The notes beneath the pieces are model-generated. The model did not search any database. It saw only the letters and a program-made list of their open reading frames with translations, and was not told the DNA's origin. A DNA stretch of 22,335 nucleotides, from contig JBJHCA010000054.1 in assembly GCA_050485785.1 (NCBI GenBank), positions 1 to 22,335 of the forward strand, given 5' to 3'. The translations under genes and the position numbers were made by a program. Within the stretch, counting starts at the first letter, position 1. Each line of letters begins with the position of its first letter. The DNA is from JBJHCA01 sp050485785. GTDB taxonomy: Bacteria; Bacteroidota; Bacteroidia; Chitinophagales; Saprospiraceae. Shown in pieces: positions 1-7,063 of this stretch.

Positions 1-1293
1 AGACATTTTGAAATGCATGCCCTTGATCCCAATTACTGGCCCGTACTTGCTTTCCCCAAGGCATGGTCACCTTCAACAGACGGCATGGTAACTGCCGAGG
101 TTGTTTATATGCAGGCATCCTCAGAGCAAGACCTGGAAGCATACAGAGGAAAAGTAAAGGGTAAGATCATACTGCTTGACACTATCCGGGAGTTATCCGA
201 ATGGTTTGAGCCGCTGGCTACCCGCCATGACGCAGAATCACTGCTCAGCCTGGCCAATGCTGGGGAACCTACACCGCGTCCGCGACGTTCATGGCAACAA
301 CTTGGCGGTTTCACGTTCAATCAGGCTTTGTGGCAGTTTTTTGCCGAAGAGGAAGTGGCATTGGTTGTTGACCGAGGATGGAAAGGTGATTACGGAACTA
401 TTTTTGTAGCCGGTGCACGCACCAGTGGTGAAGGAAATCAACGCCCTCAAAGTCCGGATGCCCTTATTGTTCCACAAGTTACCATGTCGGTTGAGCACTA
501 CAACCGGATCATTCGACTGCTTGAAAAAGACATCCCGGTTACCCTGAGTTTTAACCTCCGGGCAGAGTACACTATGCCGGCTGAGGGAATGGAGTACAAT
601 GTTATTGCCGAGATACCCGGAACAGACCTGGCTGATGAAGTAGTGATGTTTGGAGCACATTTTGACAGCTGGCACGGGGCTACGGGCGCTACGGATAACG
701 GTGCCGGAAGTGCAGTGATGATGGAAGTTGCCCGTATCCTGATTGAAAGTATGAAAGAAGCCGGCGTTCAAAACCGGCGTACGTTAAGGCTGGCATTATG
801 GACAGGGGAGGAGCAGGGGCTGTTTGGATCGCGCTATTACGTGGCACAGCATTTTGCGGAAACTGAGCCCGGTGGTTGGGTGCCTGTTTCACTGAAACCG
901 GCTCATGAAAAGATTTCTGGATATTATAATCTTGACAACGGAACCGGCAAAATCCGGGGAATTTACCTGCAGGGCAATCAGGAAGTTGGTCCGGTATTCA
1001 GAAGCTGGCTGGCACCTTTTGCCGACCTTGAGGCATCTACCATCACCTTGAGCAATACCGGTGGTACAGATCATCTGGCATTTGATGGTGTTGGCATTCC
1101 CGGATTTCAGTTTATTCAGGAACCCATGGCATACTTTCACCGCACCCATCACTCTACCATGGACTTTTACGATCACCTGGTGGAAGAGGATCTGAAACAG
1201 GCGGCAACTATTATCGCCAGCTTTGTGTGGCACACCAGCCAGCGGGACGAGAAATTGCCCCGAAAGCATTTTGAGATCACAACTAATCGTTGA
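1..1293 (+). CDS. M28-family zinc aminopeptidase (5' end cut by window)
   Basis: Probable secreted M28 metallopeptidase that removes N-terminal residues from peptides outside the cytoplasm. The frame is open from base 1, and the first ATG (base 13) lies too far inside the protein for a complete family member, so the signal peptide and true start are probably upstream of the window. Numbering from that ATG, residues about 25-190 look like a protease-associated insert. The co-catalytic di-zinc site follows: H216 and D218 in GAHFDSW, D228 in ATDNG, catalytic E266 with E267 in TGEEQG, D308 in YYNLDNG, and H380 in the THHSTMD segment near the C-terminus. All expected metal ligands are present, so the enzyme looks active. 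The next gene begins 110 bases downstream on the same strand. Family assignment is firm; peptide preference is unknown. Confidence 0.9.
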   Translation, partial: RHFEMHALDPNYWPVLAFPKAWSPSTDGMVTAEVVYMQASSEQDLEAYRGKVKGKIILLDTIRELSEWFEPLATRHDAESLLSLANAGEPTPRPRRSWQQLGGFTFNQALWQFFAEEEVALVVDRGWKGDYGTIFVAGARTSGEGNQRPQSPDALIVPQVTMSVEHYNRIIRLLEKDIPVTLSFNLRAEYTMPAEGMEYNVIAEIPGTDLADEVVMFGAHFDSWHGATGATDNGAGSAVMMEVARILIESMKEAGVQNRRTLRLALWTGEEQGLFGSRYYVAQHFAETEPGGWVPVSLKPAHEKISGYYNLDNGTGKIRGIYLQGNQEVGPVFRSWLAPFADLEASTITLSNTGGTDHLAFDGVGIPGFQFIQEPMAYFHRTHHSTMDFYDHLVEEDLKQAATIIASFVWHTSQRDEKLPRKHFEITTNR

Positions 1294-1402
1294 TCAACGA
1301 AGGAATGACAAACCGTCTGCAATATCTTTCGTGGGTTCAGGATACCACCTGCTTGAGCATTGAGGGGTTTTGTTAACTTACAGCCTGAAGTAAACCGAAT
1401 AC

Positions 1403-2770
1403 ATGGATTTTATTCTGGATCTTTTGCGCGGTGGTCTTGGCATGGCGGTGCTGATTGGTGCCTGCTATTTGTTGAGCAACAACCGCAGGGATATCAACTG
1501 GAAGCTGGTGTTTTCAGGCATAGCTATTCAGCTTGTGCTGGCCGTGCTGATCCTAAAAGTGCCACTGGCTTACAGTGTTTTTAAGGCCATTGCGAACTTT
1601 TTTGTGCTGATCCTCAACTTTACGGAAGCCGGGGCTTCTTTTGTTTTGGGGAACTGGCCTAGTCAGGCTGAAGTTACTTCCATTGAATACGAGAACGGCA
1701 CAGTAATAAGACAGCCATTTGTAGTTGGTTATGTCTTTATTTTTAAAGTGCTGCCAACCATCATATTTTTTGCAGCACTTTCTGCCGTGTTATACTATTT
1801 CGGCATTCTGCAAAAAATCATATATGGTTTTGCATGGTTGCTCAGCCGTACCATGCGCCTATCGGGATCGGAGAGCATTGCTGCCGCAGCCAATGTTTTT
1901 ATAGGCCAAACCGAAGCTCCGCTCATTATCAAACCCTATCTGGATAAAATGACCCGGTCTGAGATCATGTGTCTGATGACAGGGGGAATGGCCACCATTG
2001 CCGGTGGTGTGTTTGCCGCTTATGTAGGTTTTCTGGGAGGTTCCGACCCGGAAATACAGCTCTTGTTTGCCACTCACTTGCTTACTGCTTCCATCGTATC
2101 GGCCCCGGCAGCTATAGTTGCTGCCAAAATTCTGTTTCCGGAAACCAATAAAGCCGCCATTGACAGAAACCTCGCCATCAGTGAGGAAAAACTGGGAACC
2201 AATGTTCTGGACGCCATTTCAATTGGAACGCGTGATGGTATCAAACTGGCCGTCAACGTAGGTGCCATGCTTATTGTGTTTATTGCCATGATTGCCATGG
2301 TCAATTATATTCTGATGGAAGGGCTCGGTAACATTACCATGGGGGGACGTTTCCAAAGCCTCAACAGCATCATTAGCGGTGCTACACCTTTTGAAGGTTT
2401 TAACCTTGAGTTTATCCTGGGCCTGATTTTTTCACCTGTTGCATGGCTGCTTGGTGTGCCCACTCAGGATCTGATGCTGGTTGGTCAATTGCTGGGAAAG
2501 AAAACCGTGATCAATGAATTTGTAGCTTATGCAGACCTGGGTATGCTCCAAAATGATCCGAATGTGACCCTGTCACCCAAATCGGTGATCATAGCAACTT
2601 ATGCACTCTGCGGTTTTTCAAATTTCTCTTCTATCGGCATACAGATCGGAGGCATTGGAGCCCTGGCTCCCGCACAAAGGCAAACCCTCACCGAGTTGGG
2701 AATATTGGCACTCATCGGGGGCACAGTAGCTTGTTTTATGACTGCCATCATTGCAGGAATAATTGTTTAA
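1403..2770 (+). CDS. CNT-family concentrative nucleoside transporter (NupC-like)
   Basis: Inner-membrane symporter that imports nucleosides with Na+ or H+. The 455-residue protein is almost entirely hydrophobic helices. It carries the nucleoside-binding signatures of the concentrative nucleoside transporter family: GQTEAP at 168-173 (Q169, T170, E171), NEF with E372, and the FSNFSS segment with N407 and S410, matching in kind and spacing the binding residues known from the Vibrio cholerae CNT structure. A gating-type region and a C-terminal hydrophobic helix complete the fold. About 35 residues around 80-105 between early helices are hydrophilic. The start at 1403 begins directly with an amphipathic/hydrophobic helix, typical of the family. 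pyrG follows on the same strand but after a possible terminator and its own promoter, so co-transcription is not required. Nucleoside specificity and coupling ion cannot be read from sequence alone. Confidence 0.93.
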   Translation: MDFILDLLRGGLGMAVLIGACYLLSNNRRDINWKLVFSGIAIQLVLAVLILKVPLAYSVFKAIANFFVLILNFTEAGASFVLGNWPSQAEVTSIEYENGTVIRQPFVVGYVFIFKVLPTIIFFAALSAVLYYFGILQKIIYGFAWLLSRTMRLSGSESIAAAANVFIGQTEAPLIIKPYLDKMTRSEIMCLMTGGMATIAGGVFAAYVGFLGGSDPEIQLLFATHLLTASIVSAPAAIVAAKILFPETNKAAIDRNLAISEEKLGTNVLDAISIGTRDGIKLAVNVGAMLIVFIAMIAMVNYILMEGLGNITMGGRFQSLNSIISGATPFEGFNLEFILGLIFSPVAWLLGVPTQDLMLVGQLLGKKTVINEFVAYADLGMLQNDPNVTLSPKSVIIATYALCGFSNFSSIGIQIGGIGALAPAQRQTLTELGILALIGGTVACFMTAIIAGIIV

Positions 2771-2791
2771 AATCCTACTGGATTATTTTTT
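2771..2791 (+). terminator. weak intrinsic terminator after the nucleoside transporter
   Basis: Right after the transporter stop codon, AATCC (2771-2775) and GGATT (2780-2784) can form a 5-bp stem with a TACT loop, followed by an A and six Ts (2786-2791), then more T-rich sequence. The stem is short, so termination may be partial. Confidence 0.45.
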
Positions 2792-2877
2792 GATTTTATT
2801 TTGCTGTAAATCAAAGATATAGCTATAACGCAATGTTATATTGAAAATAAACATCCGCTTTTGATCCAGTTTATTTT

Positions 2878-2885
2878 TACCTTTG
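2878..2885 (+). promoter_or_regulatory. Bacteroidota -7 promoter element for pyrG
   Basis: TACCTTTG matches the TAnnTTTG -7 consensus of the primary sigma factor in Bacteroidota. It lies 36 bases before the pyrG ATG, giving a leader of roughly 30 bases. A TTTTG at 2859-2863 is closer than the usual ~20-base spacing, so the -33 element is weak. This element also shows that a TTG-initiated extension of pyrG starting at 2883 is not a real start. Confidence 0.55.
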
Positions 2886-2921
2886 TATCCCATAACAAGC
2901 ACTCCTAAGGGCACATTCGTT

Positions 2922-4565
2922 ATGGTAAAGTATATCTTCGTAACCGGTGGCGTTACATCATCATTGGGCAAGGGCATCATTGCCGCTTCTCTGGCAAAAC
3001 TCCTTCAGGCCAGGGGCTTTTCAGTTACCATTCAAAAGTTTGACCCTTATATCAATGTCGATCCCGGCACGCTTAATCCCTATGAGCACGGAGAGTGCTA
3101 TGTCACAATAGACGGTGCTGAAACTGACCTTGATCTGGGCCATTACGAGCGTTTTTTAAATGTTCAGACCACCCAGGCCAACAATGTGACTACCGGACGA
3201 ATTTATCAGACTGTCATCCAAAAGGAACGTGCCGGTGACTACCTGGGCAAAACCGTTCAGGTCATCCCCCATATTACCGATGAAATTAAGAGAAGGGTGC
3301 ATCTTCTGGGTGAATCCGGAGACTACGACATAGTGATTACAGAGCTTGGAGGAACTGTCGGGGATATTGAATCTCTTCCCTATATGGAAGCGCTGCGTCA
3401 GCTCAGGTGGGAGTTTGGCAGCCAGAATTGCCTGGTCGTTCACCTCACTTTGATTCCATTTCTCAAGGTTTCCGGGGAATTGAAAACAAAACCTACCCAG
3501 CACTCAGTTAAAGAAATGCTGAAAACCGGTATTCAGCCCGATATCCTGGTTTGTCGGACTGAACATCCATTGGGTGATGACCTGAGGAAGAAAGTGGCAT
3601 TGTTCTGCAATGTGGACGAGAAAAGCGTCATTGAAGCTATCGATGCAGAATCCATTTATGATGTTCCCAAACTCATGCTGAAAGAAGAGCTGGATAAAAC
3701 CGTGCTCAAAAAGCTGAAGTTGAAGTCCGTGGCTGAACCGGACCTGACGAGATGGAATAATTTTCTGAAAAAACTTAAGAATCCGGGTCGTGAAGTGAAA
3801 ATTGGCCTCGTAGGAAAATACAATGAGTTGCCGGATGCATATATCTCCATTTATGAAGCACTGATCCATTCGGGAGCTTACAACGGAACCAGGGTGAAAA
3901 TTATCCCGGTTCACGCCGAAAGCCTTGAGAAGGAAAACCATCTGACCCTGATAAAGGATATGGATGGGATCATAGTGGCTCCCGGATTTGGCGAACGCGG
4001 CATCCAGGGTAAGCTCAATGCCATAGAACATGTCCGCAACAACCGAATTCCGTTTTTTGGAATTTGCCTGGGTATGCAGTGTGCAGTCATTGAATATATG
4101 CGCAATGTGATTGGTTATCAGGATGCAGCATCCACGGAAGTTGTACCCGATTCTATGGTGCCGGTTATTGATCTGATGCCGGAGCAAAAAAAGGTAACGC
4201 AGAAAGGTGGAACCATGAGGCTGGGGGCCTACCAATGCAGAGTTAAACCCGGAACCAAAGCCTATGAAGCTTATCAGCAAAGTGAAGTGCTGGAGAGACA
4301 CCGCCACCGGTATGAATTAAACAATCAATACCTGCATTTGCTTGAAGAGGCGGGAATGATAGCCTCCGGAATAAATCCTGAAAGCAACCTTGTGGAGATC
4401 ATTGAACTGCCCGGTCACCCTTGGTTTCTGGCGACACAATTTCATCCTGAATACCAGAGTACCGTCGAAAATCCCCATCCGCTGTTTATGGCGTTTATCA
4501 GGGCATGTCTGGAATATTCAGGCCGGCAGACCGAGGAAAACGCTGCCATCAGAGCGGCTAACTAG
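2922..4565 (+). CDS. pyrG: CTP synthase
   Basis: Cytoplasmic enzyme that makes CTP from UTP using ATP and glutamine, the last step of de novo pyrimidine nucleotide synthesis. The 547-residue length matches the family. The N-terminus (MVKYIFVTGGV) begins the synthase domain and is followed by the SSLGKG nucleotide-binding loop; the C-terminal class I glutamine amidotransferase domain has the nucleophile C382 in GICLGMQ and H508 and E510 in the HPEYQS segment, so the catalytic triad is intact. The ATG at 2922 is chosen because it gives the canonical N-terminus and lies just after the -7 element. The gene is flanked by a nucleoside transporter upstream and a convergent gene downstream. Nothing is missing or unusual in the coding sequence. 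Confidence 0.98.
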   Translation: MVKYIFVTGGVTSSLGKGIIAASLAKLLQARGFSVTIQKFDPYINVDPGTLNPYEHGECYVTIDGAETDLDLGHYERFLNVQTTQANNVTTGRIYQTVIQKERAGDYLGKTVQVIPHITDEIKRRVHLLGESGDYDIVITELGGTVGDIESLPYMEALRQLRWEFGSQNCLVVHLTLIPFLKVSGELKTKPTQHSVKEMLKTGIQPDILVCRTEHPLGDDLRKKVALFCNVDEKSVIEAIDAESIYDVPKLMLKEELDKTVLKKLKLKSVAEPDLTRWNNFLKKLKNPGREVKIGLVGKYNELPDAYISIYEALIHSGAYNGTRVKIIPVHAESLEKENHLTLIKDMDGIIVAPGFGERGIQGKLNAIEHVRNNRIPFFGICLGMQCAVIEYMRNVIGYQDAASTEVVPDSMVPVIDLMPEQKKVTQKGGTMRLGAYQCRVKPGTKAYEAYQQSEVLERHRHRYELNNQYLHLLEEAGMIASGINPESNLVEIIELPGHPWFLATQFHPEYQSTVENPHPLFMAFIRACLEYSGRQTEENAAIRAAN

Positions 4566-4696
4566 CTGCGGTATTTATAGTCAGATTGTACAACCCGGTT
4601 TCAGATTGGATGGGTGGACACTTTTTAGGAAATTTATTGGGATATCTCTTTGTTGATTGATGACTTTGGCCCTCAAAATGCATCGAACTCTAAAAG

Positions 4697-4759
4697 TTGA
4701 TCAGCGCAATGCTGTACGCATTGCATCAGTGTACCAACTCACCGGGAAATTCCCTTTTT
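4697..4759. terminator. inverted repeats between convergent pyrG and DUF4412-type gene
   Basis: The 216-base space between these convergent genes holds a perfect 7-bp inverted repeat, GCAATGC (4706-4712) and GCATTGC (4718-4724), loop TGTAC. A second short pairing, TTGAT (4697-4701) with ATCAG (4725-4729), extends it across a 4-base bulge. No T-run follows directly. Further on, GGGA/TCCC (4744-4754) followed by five Ts (4755-4759) could act as a weak plus-strand terminator. A terminator role is inferred from position. Confidence 0.35.
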
Positions 4760-4781
4760 AGCTTGTTAAATGCACAGTACC

Positions 4782-5690
4782 TTAACGGCCACCGTACGGC
4801 CTCATCCCCGAAAGGTCGTTGATTTTGTAGTCGCTAACATCAAATACGGCAGGGTTGATCATGTCAGTCACCACTTCCTGGATTTCCGCTTCTGAACGGT
4901 CGCCATTTTTGTAAGTGAATTGATGTTCAAGCCACATGCCGTACTCTGCCAGCGGCATATAACCGGCTCCGGAATTTTGCTGTATAAACCGGAAGTTCAT
5001 CATGGCATCGGCAAACTCTTTCAACTCTCGGGTCAGCCACACTTCACCCTGGCCTTCGTCATTGCGATAGAGATACTCCTCAGCCAGGTAGCCGTGTATT
5101 TTTCTGGTTACGCCGGTTGACGAGAACCTGAATTCTTCGTCTTCCTTGTCGCCCCGCATCCGGACATTGGGGGGCGTTACCTTAATGCCTTCTTTTTTCT
5201 CGAAGTCGGTGATGGTAATGATATTGTTTTCGCGAATGTTATATATCATCCTGCTTTCTTCCCGGCCGTCTTTATTGAAAATGCGAATTGCCATTTGCCA
5301 TGTGTCAATGGTATAGCTGATGAAATGTTCACCGTCTTTTTTGACATTACCGTTTCTGTCTAATTCTTTCACGTGCATCTTCACACTGCCAATAAAAGCA
5401 TTGGGCTTGGCCTCATGCGGTTTTTCATCTTCTGCGGAAAAAATGACGCCATCACTATATTCATCTTTTTCATTGCCTTTGGCAGATTGTTTGGCAGCAT
5501 CAAATGAACGGTCAATGGTTTTGTCTACTGACTTGTCAACCTCGCGCTGTAGCTTGCGGTTGATCCGCTGTTCGGCCCGTCGTTGAAGCCTGTCTACATT
5601 GACCTGGGCATAAACCAGATCAGGCAGCATAATGAGGGAAATGAGCGCTATAATACCGGCAAAAAAGTAAATGGGCGAAGATGTTTGCAT
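4782..5690 (-). CDS. DUF4412-type secreted protein
   Basis: Exported protein of 302 residues with no known activity. A signal peptide is clear: a hydrophobic stretch at residues ~7-24 ending in VYAQ, cleaved about residue 28. Residues ~30-75 are a highly charged helical segment with a repeating VDK/IDR pattern (RLQRRAEQRINRK, then EVDKSVDKTIDRS). The rest looks like the DUF4412 fold of Bacteroidota: a MIYN/NNIITITDF region, the KIHGYLAEEYLY motif and the GEVWLTREL motif near 200-225. In place of the Cys often seen in the xGYxCE motif there is an Ala. Periplasmic or outer-membrane-associated location is inferred. It is a single gene pointing away from tRNA-His, about 100 bases downstream of it on the same strand; a poor TTACTTTG on the minus strand (5777-5784) is the only promoter-like element seen. 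Confidence 0.7.
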   Translation of the reverse strand: MQTSSPIYFFAGIIALISLIMLPDLVYAQVNVDRLQRRAEQRINRKLQREVDKSVDKTIDRSFDAAKQSAKGNEKDEYSDGVIFSAEDEKPHEAKPNAFIGSVKMHVKELDRNGNVKKDGEHFISYTIDTWQMAIRIFNKDGREESRMIYNIRENNIITITDFEKKEGIKVTPPNVRMRGDKEDEEFRFSSTGVTRKIHGYLAEEYLYRNDEGQGEVWLTRELKEFADAMMNFRFIQQNSGAGYMPLAEYGMWLEHQFTYKNGDRSEAEIQEVVTDMINPAVFDVSDYKINDLSGMRPYGGR

Positions 5691-5793
5691 ATCAGGTATA
5701 TTTTGGGTTTTCAGAATAAACCTAATACAATTGCAACCCTTTTATGGTTCCGGTTGCAGCGAATAAAAATACGGGGCAAAGTAAATTGGGAAG

Positions 5794-5868
5794 GGTGGCT
5801 GATGGGGCTCGAACCCACGACCTCTGGAACCACAATCCAGTGCTCTAACCTGCTGAGCTACAGCCACC
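5794..5868 (-). tRNA. tRNA-His (GTG anticodon)
   Basis: Read on the minus strand the cloverleaf is complete. The extra 5' G (G-1, base 5868) faces C73 (base 5794), the identity hallmark of tRNA-His. The acceptor stem is GTGGCTG with CAGCCAC, the anticodon loop is TTGTGGT with GTG at 5833-5831, and a GTTCGA T-loop is present. The 3' CCA is not encoded, so it must be added enzymatically. Confidence 0.97.
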
Positions 5869-5883
5869 GTGTAAATGCGGATG

Positions 5884-5914
5884 CAAAGATAATTCTACCC
5901 GTTAACAAAAACAA
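5884..5914 (-). promoter_or_regulatory. tRNA-His promoter (-33 TTG, -7 TATCTTTG)
   Basis: On the minus strand TATCTTTG (5891-5884) is preceded by TTG (5914-5912) with a 20-base gap, a good fit to the Bacteroidota primary-sigma promoter. Initiation would fall about 10 bases upstream of the mature tRNA. The downstream bases CATCCGCA are identical to those after the tRNA-Ser -7 element. Confidence 0.65.
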
Positions 5915-5915
5915 G

Positions 5916-5943
5916 CTTTTTGCGCCGAAGGCGCACAAAAAAA
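5916..5943 (-). terminator. hairpin between yceI-type gene and tRNA-His promoter
   Basis: TGCGCC (5921-5926) and GGCGCA (5930-5935) form a 6-bp GC-rich stem with a 3-base loop; flanking T and A runs extend the pairing across a single bulged C. It lies downstream of the YceI-family gene and just upstream of the tRNA-His promoter, so a terminator for the former is plausible, though on the minus strand the bases directly after the stem are As, with Ts only after AAAAAGC. Confidence 0.4.
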
Positions 5944-6039
5944 GTTATCGAAAAAAATCAGTAAACCGCCTTTAAGCACCGCACTTCATCGCCGAGAAAA
6001 GCGGATCCAGTGTCTGCACCCTTACCCAATCCTTCCTGT

Positions 6040-6570
6040 TCAGCTTTTGACCATTTGTATTTCGCAGGCTATGCGGATTTCGTCGCTCACTACTATGCTG
6101 CCTGCTTCGGTTACGGCATCCCAGCGCAGGTTGAACTCATTGCGTTTGATTTTGCCTTCCAGCGTAAACCCTGCTTTAGTATTGCCGTAGGGGTCTTGTA
6201 TGATGCCTGCAAAATCAGCTTTGAGCGTTACGGGTTTGGTCACGTCCCGGATGGTGAGATGACCGTCCAGTTCATAGTGTCCGTTGCCGTTTTTGCTCAT
6301 CCCGGTAGACCGGAATTGTAAGGTCGGGAATTTTTCAGCATTGAAAAAGTCATCGCTGCGCAGGTGGTTGTCGCGATCGGCAGTACCGGTGTTAATACTG
6401 GCCGTTTCGGCTTCAAAGCTGATCGCGGCATTGTCAAATGTATCACCATCTGTTTCCGCAGTGGCATCGAATTTTTCAAATTTGCCGGTTACGGTTGTGA
6501 TCATCAGGTGCTTGGCCTTAAACTGAATTTCGCTGTGTGCAGGATCAATTTTCCAGATTGTTTTTGACAT
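6040..6570 (-). CDS. YceI-family lipocalin-like protein
   Basis: A 176-residue YceI domain protein spanning the whole polypeptide. Members fold as an extended beta-barrel that binds polyisoprenoid or other amphiphilic ligands; some relatives respond to stress. Recognisable features are the N-terminal WKIDPAHSEIQFKAKHL, the central INTGTADRDNHLRSDDFF motif at ~58-75, the FPTLQFRST segment, and the GHLTIRDVTKPVTL motif near 104-117. Unlike E. coli YceI it has no signal peptide, since the first residues run straight into the domain, so a cytoplasmic location is likely. It stands alone: 252 bases separate it from the tRNA-Ser terminator upstream and a hairpin lies downstream. No good -7 promoter element was seen before its start. 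The ligand is unknown. Confidence 0.93.
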   Translation of the reverse strand: MSKTIWKIDPAHSEIQFKAKHLMITTVTGKFEKFDATAETDGDTFDNAAISFEAETASINTGTADRDNHLRSDDFFNAEKFPTLQFRSTGMSKNGNGHYELDGHLTIRDVTKPVTLKADFAGIIQDPYGNTKAGFTLEGKIKRNEFNLRWDAVTEAGSIVVSDEIRIACEIQMVKS

Positions 6571-6822
6571 GATAATTGTTGTTTGGAATAATGAATTAAT
6601 CGATCAACACCGTATGAGTTAATCAACAGATGGTAAGCCGGATTTATGTTAGCCTTGAAAATCTGCGGATACCTGAAGGCTGAATGCTCGGGCGGTCAAT
6701 CTGTTACTGAGAACAGGCTTGCGGGCGAAGTGTTGACTGCGTATGGCCGGAATTGAGCTCAACCGGTTGCCGAAGTGAGTTTTCTTAATCGTGTTTAAGA
6801 AAATCTGATGCCGGATTGAAAT
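6571..6822. other. gene-free spacer with a 9-bp inverted repeat
   Basis: No coding signal was found. The stretch between the YceI-family start and the tRNA-Ser terminator contains a perfect 9-bp inverted repeat, TTTTCTTAA (6780-6788) and TTAAGAAAA (6795-6803), with a TCGTGT loop. It is AT-rich and of unknown role. Confidence 0.4.
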
Positions 6823-6845
6823 AAAAAAGCCCTTTTACGGGCTTT
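6823..6845 (-). terminator. intrinsic terminator of tRNA-Ser
   Basis: On the minus strand AAAGCCC (6845-6839) and GGGCTTT (6832-6826) form a 7-bp stem with a 6-base loop, and the run of Ts continues to 6823. It begins 10 bases after the tRNA gene, the expected place for a Rho-independent terminator. Confidence 0.85.
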
Positions 6846-6854
6846 AATTGTTGG

Positions 6855-6942
6855 CGGAGGAGGAGGGATTCGAACCCCCGGTACCCTCTCAGGTACGCCG
6901 GTTTTCAAGACCGGTGCAATCAACCAGCTCTGCCACTCCTCC
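6855..6942 (-). tRNA. tRNA-Ser (TGA anticodon)
   Basis: A class II tRNA read on the minus strand: acceptor stem GGAGGAG with CTCCTCC, discriminator G73 as expected for serine, anticodon TGA at 6907-6905 in loop CTTGAAA, and the long variable arm of the family (GTACC, TGAGA, GGGTAC). The T-loop is GTTCGAATC. The bases after G73 on the minus strand (6854-6852) read CCA, so the 3' CCA appears to be encoded here, unlike in tRNA-His. Confidence 0.97.
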
Positions 6943-6965
6943 GTGATAACGGGTTTTTGCGGATG

Positions 6966-6973
6966 CAAAGCTA
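6966..6973 (-). promoter_or_regulatory. tRNA-Ser -7 promoter element
   Basis: TAGCTTTG on the minus strand, followed by CATCCGCA, lies 24 bases upstream of the tRNA-Ser 5' end. A clear TTG at -33 is absent. The element lies just upstream of the candidate comEC promoter on the other strand. Confidence 0.55.
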
Positions 6974-6981
6974 CAATTCCA

Positions 6982-7013
6982 TTTGCATTCTTTTGATGTT
7001 TTTCGTAATTTTA
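6982..7013 (+). promoter_or_regulatory. candidate comEC promoter
   Basis: TTTG (6982-6985) and TAATTTTA (7006-7013, one mismatch to TAnnTTTG) are separated by exactly 20 bases. This would start transcription about 45 bases before the chosen ATG at 7064. A TTG-initiated coding extension to 6983 would run through the promoter and is therefore disfavoured. Confidence 0.4.
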
Positions 7014-7063
7014 GAAAATTTTCTGTCTTGAGGCCTGAACCTATTGTCAACTTCGGATATCCC

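Noticed and set aside
289..771. 160-codon open frame on the minus strand opposite the M28 peptidase
   Set aside because: It is fully antisense to a gene with all catalytic residues, and the translation is Cys/His-rich low-quality sequence without a family pattern.
1287..1300. 14-base perfect palindrome TCGTTGATCAACGA spanning the stop codon of the M28 peptidase
   Set aside because: A palindrome of seven paired bases is expected about once in a window of this size by chance (22,335 / 4^7 is about 1.4), and there is no T-run or other context to make it a terminator or operator.
2812..2819. Minus-strand TATCTTTG that could be a promoter antisense to the nucleoside transporter
   Set aside because: There is no -33 element or minus-strand gene downstream, and TAnnTTTG is expected roughly ten times by chance on both strands of this window.
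3504..4307. 267-codon open frame on the minus strand opposite pyrG
   Set aside because: It lies wholly inside a well-supported CTP synthase gene and its translation shows no domain, signal peptide or recognisable motif.
6780..6803. 9-bp inverted repeat after the tRNA-Ser terminator as a second terminator or regulatory element
   Set aside because: It is AT-rich, has no T-run in an informative position, and inverted repeats of this size with short loops are expected about once per window; it is only listed as part of the spacer.
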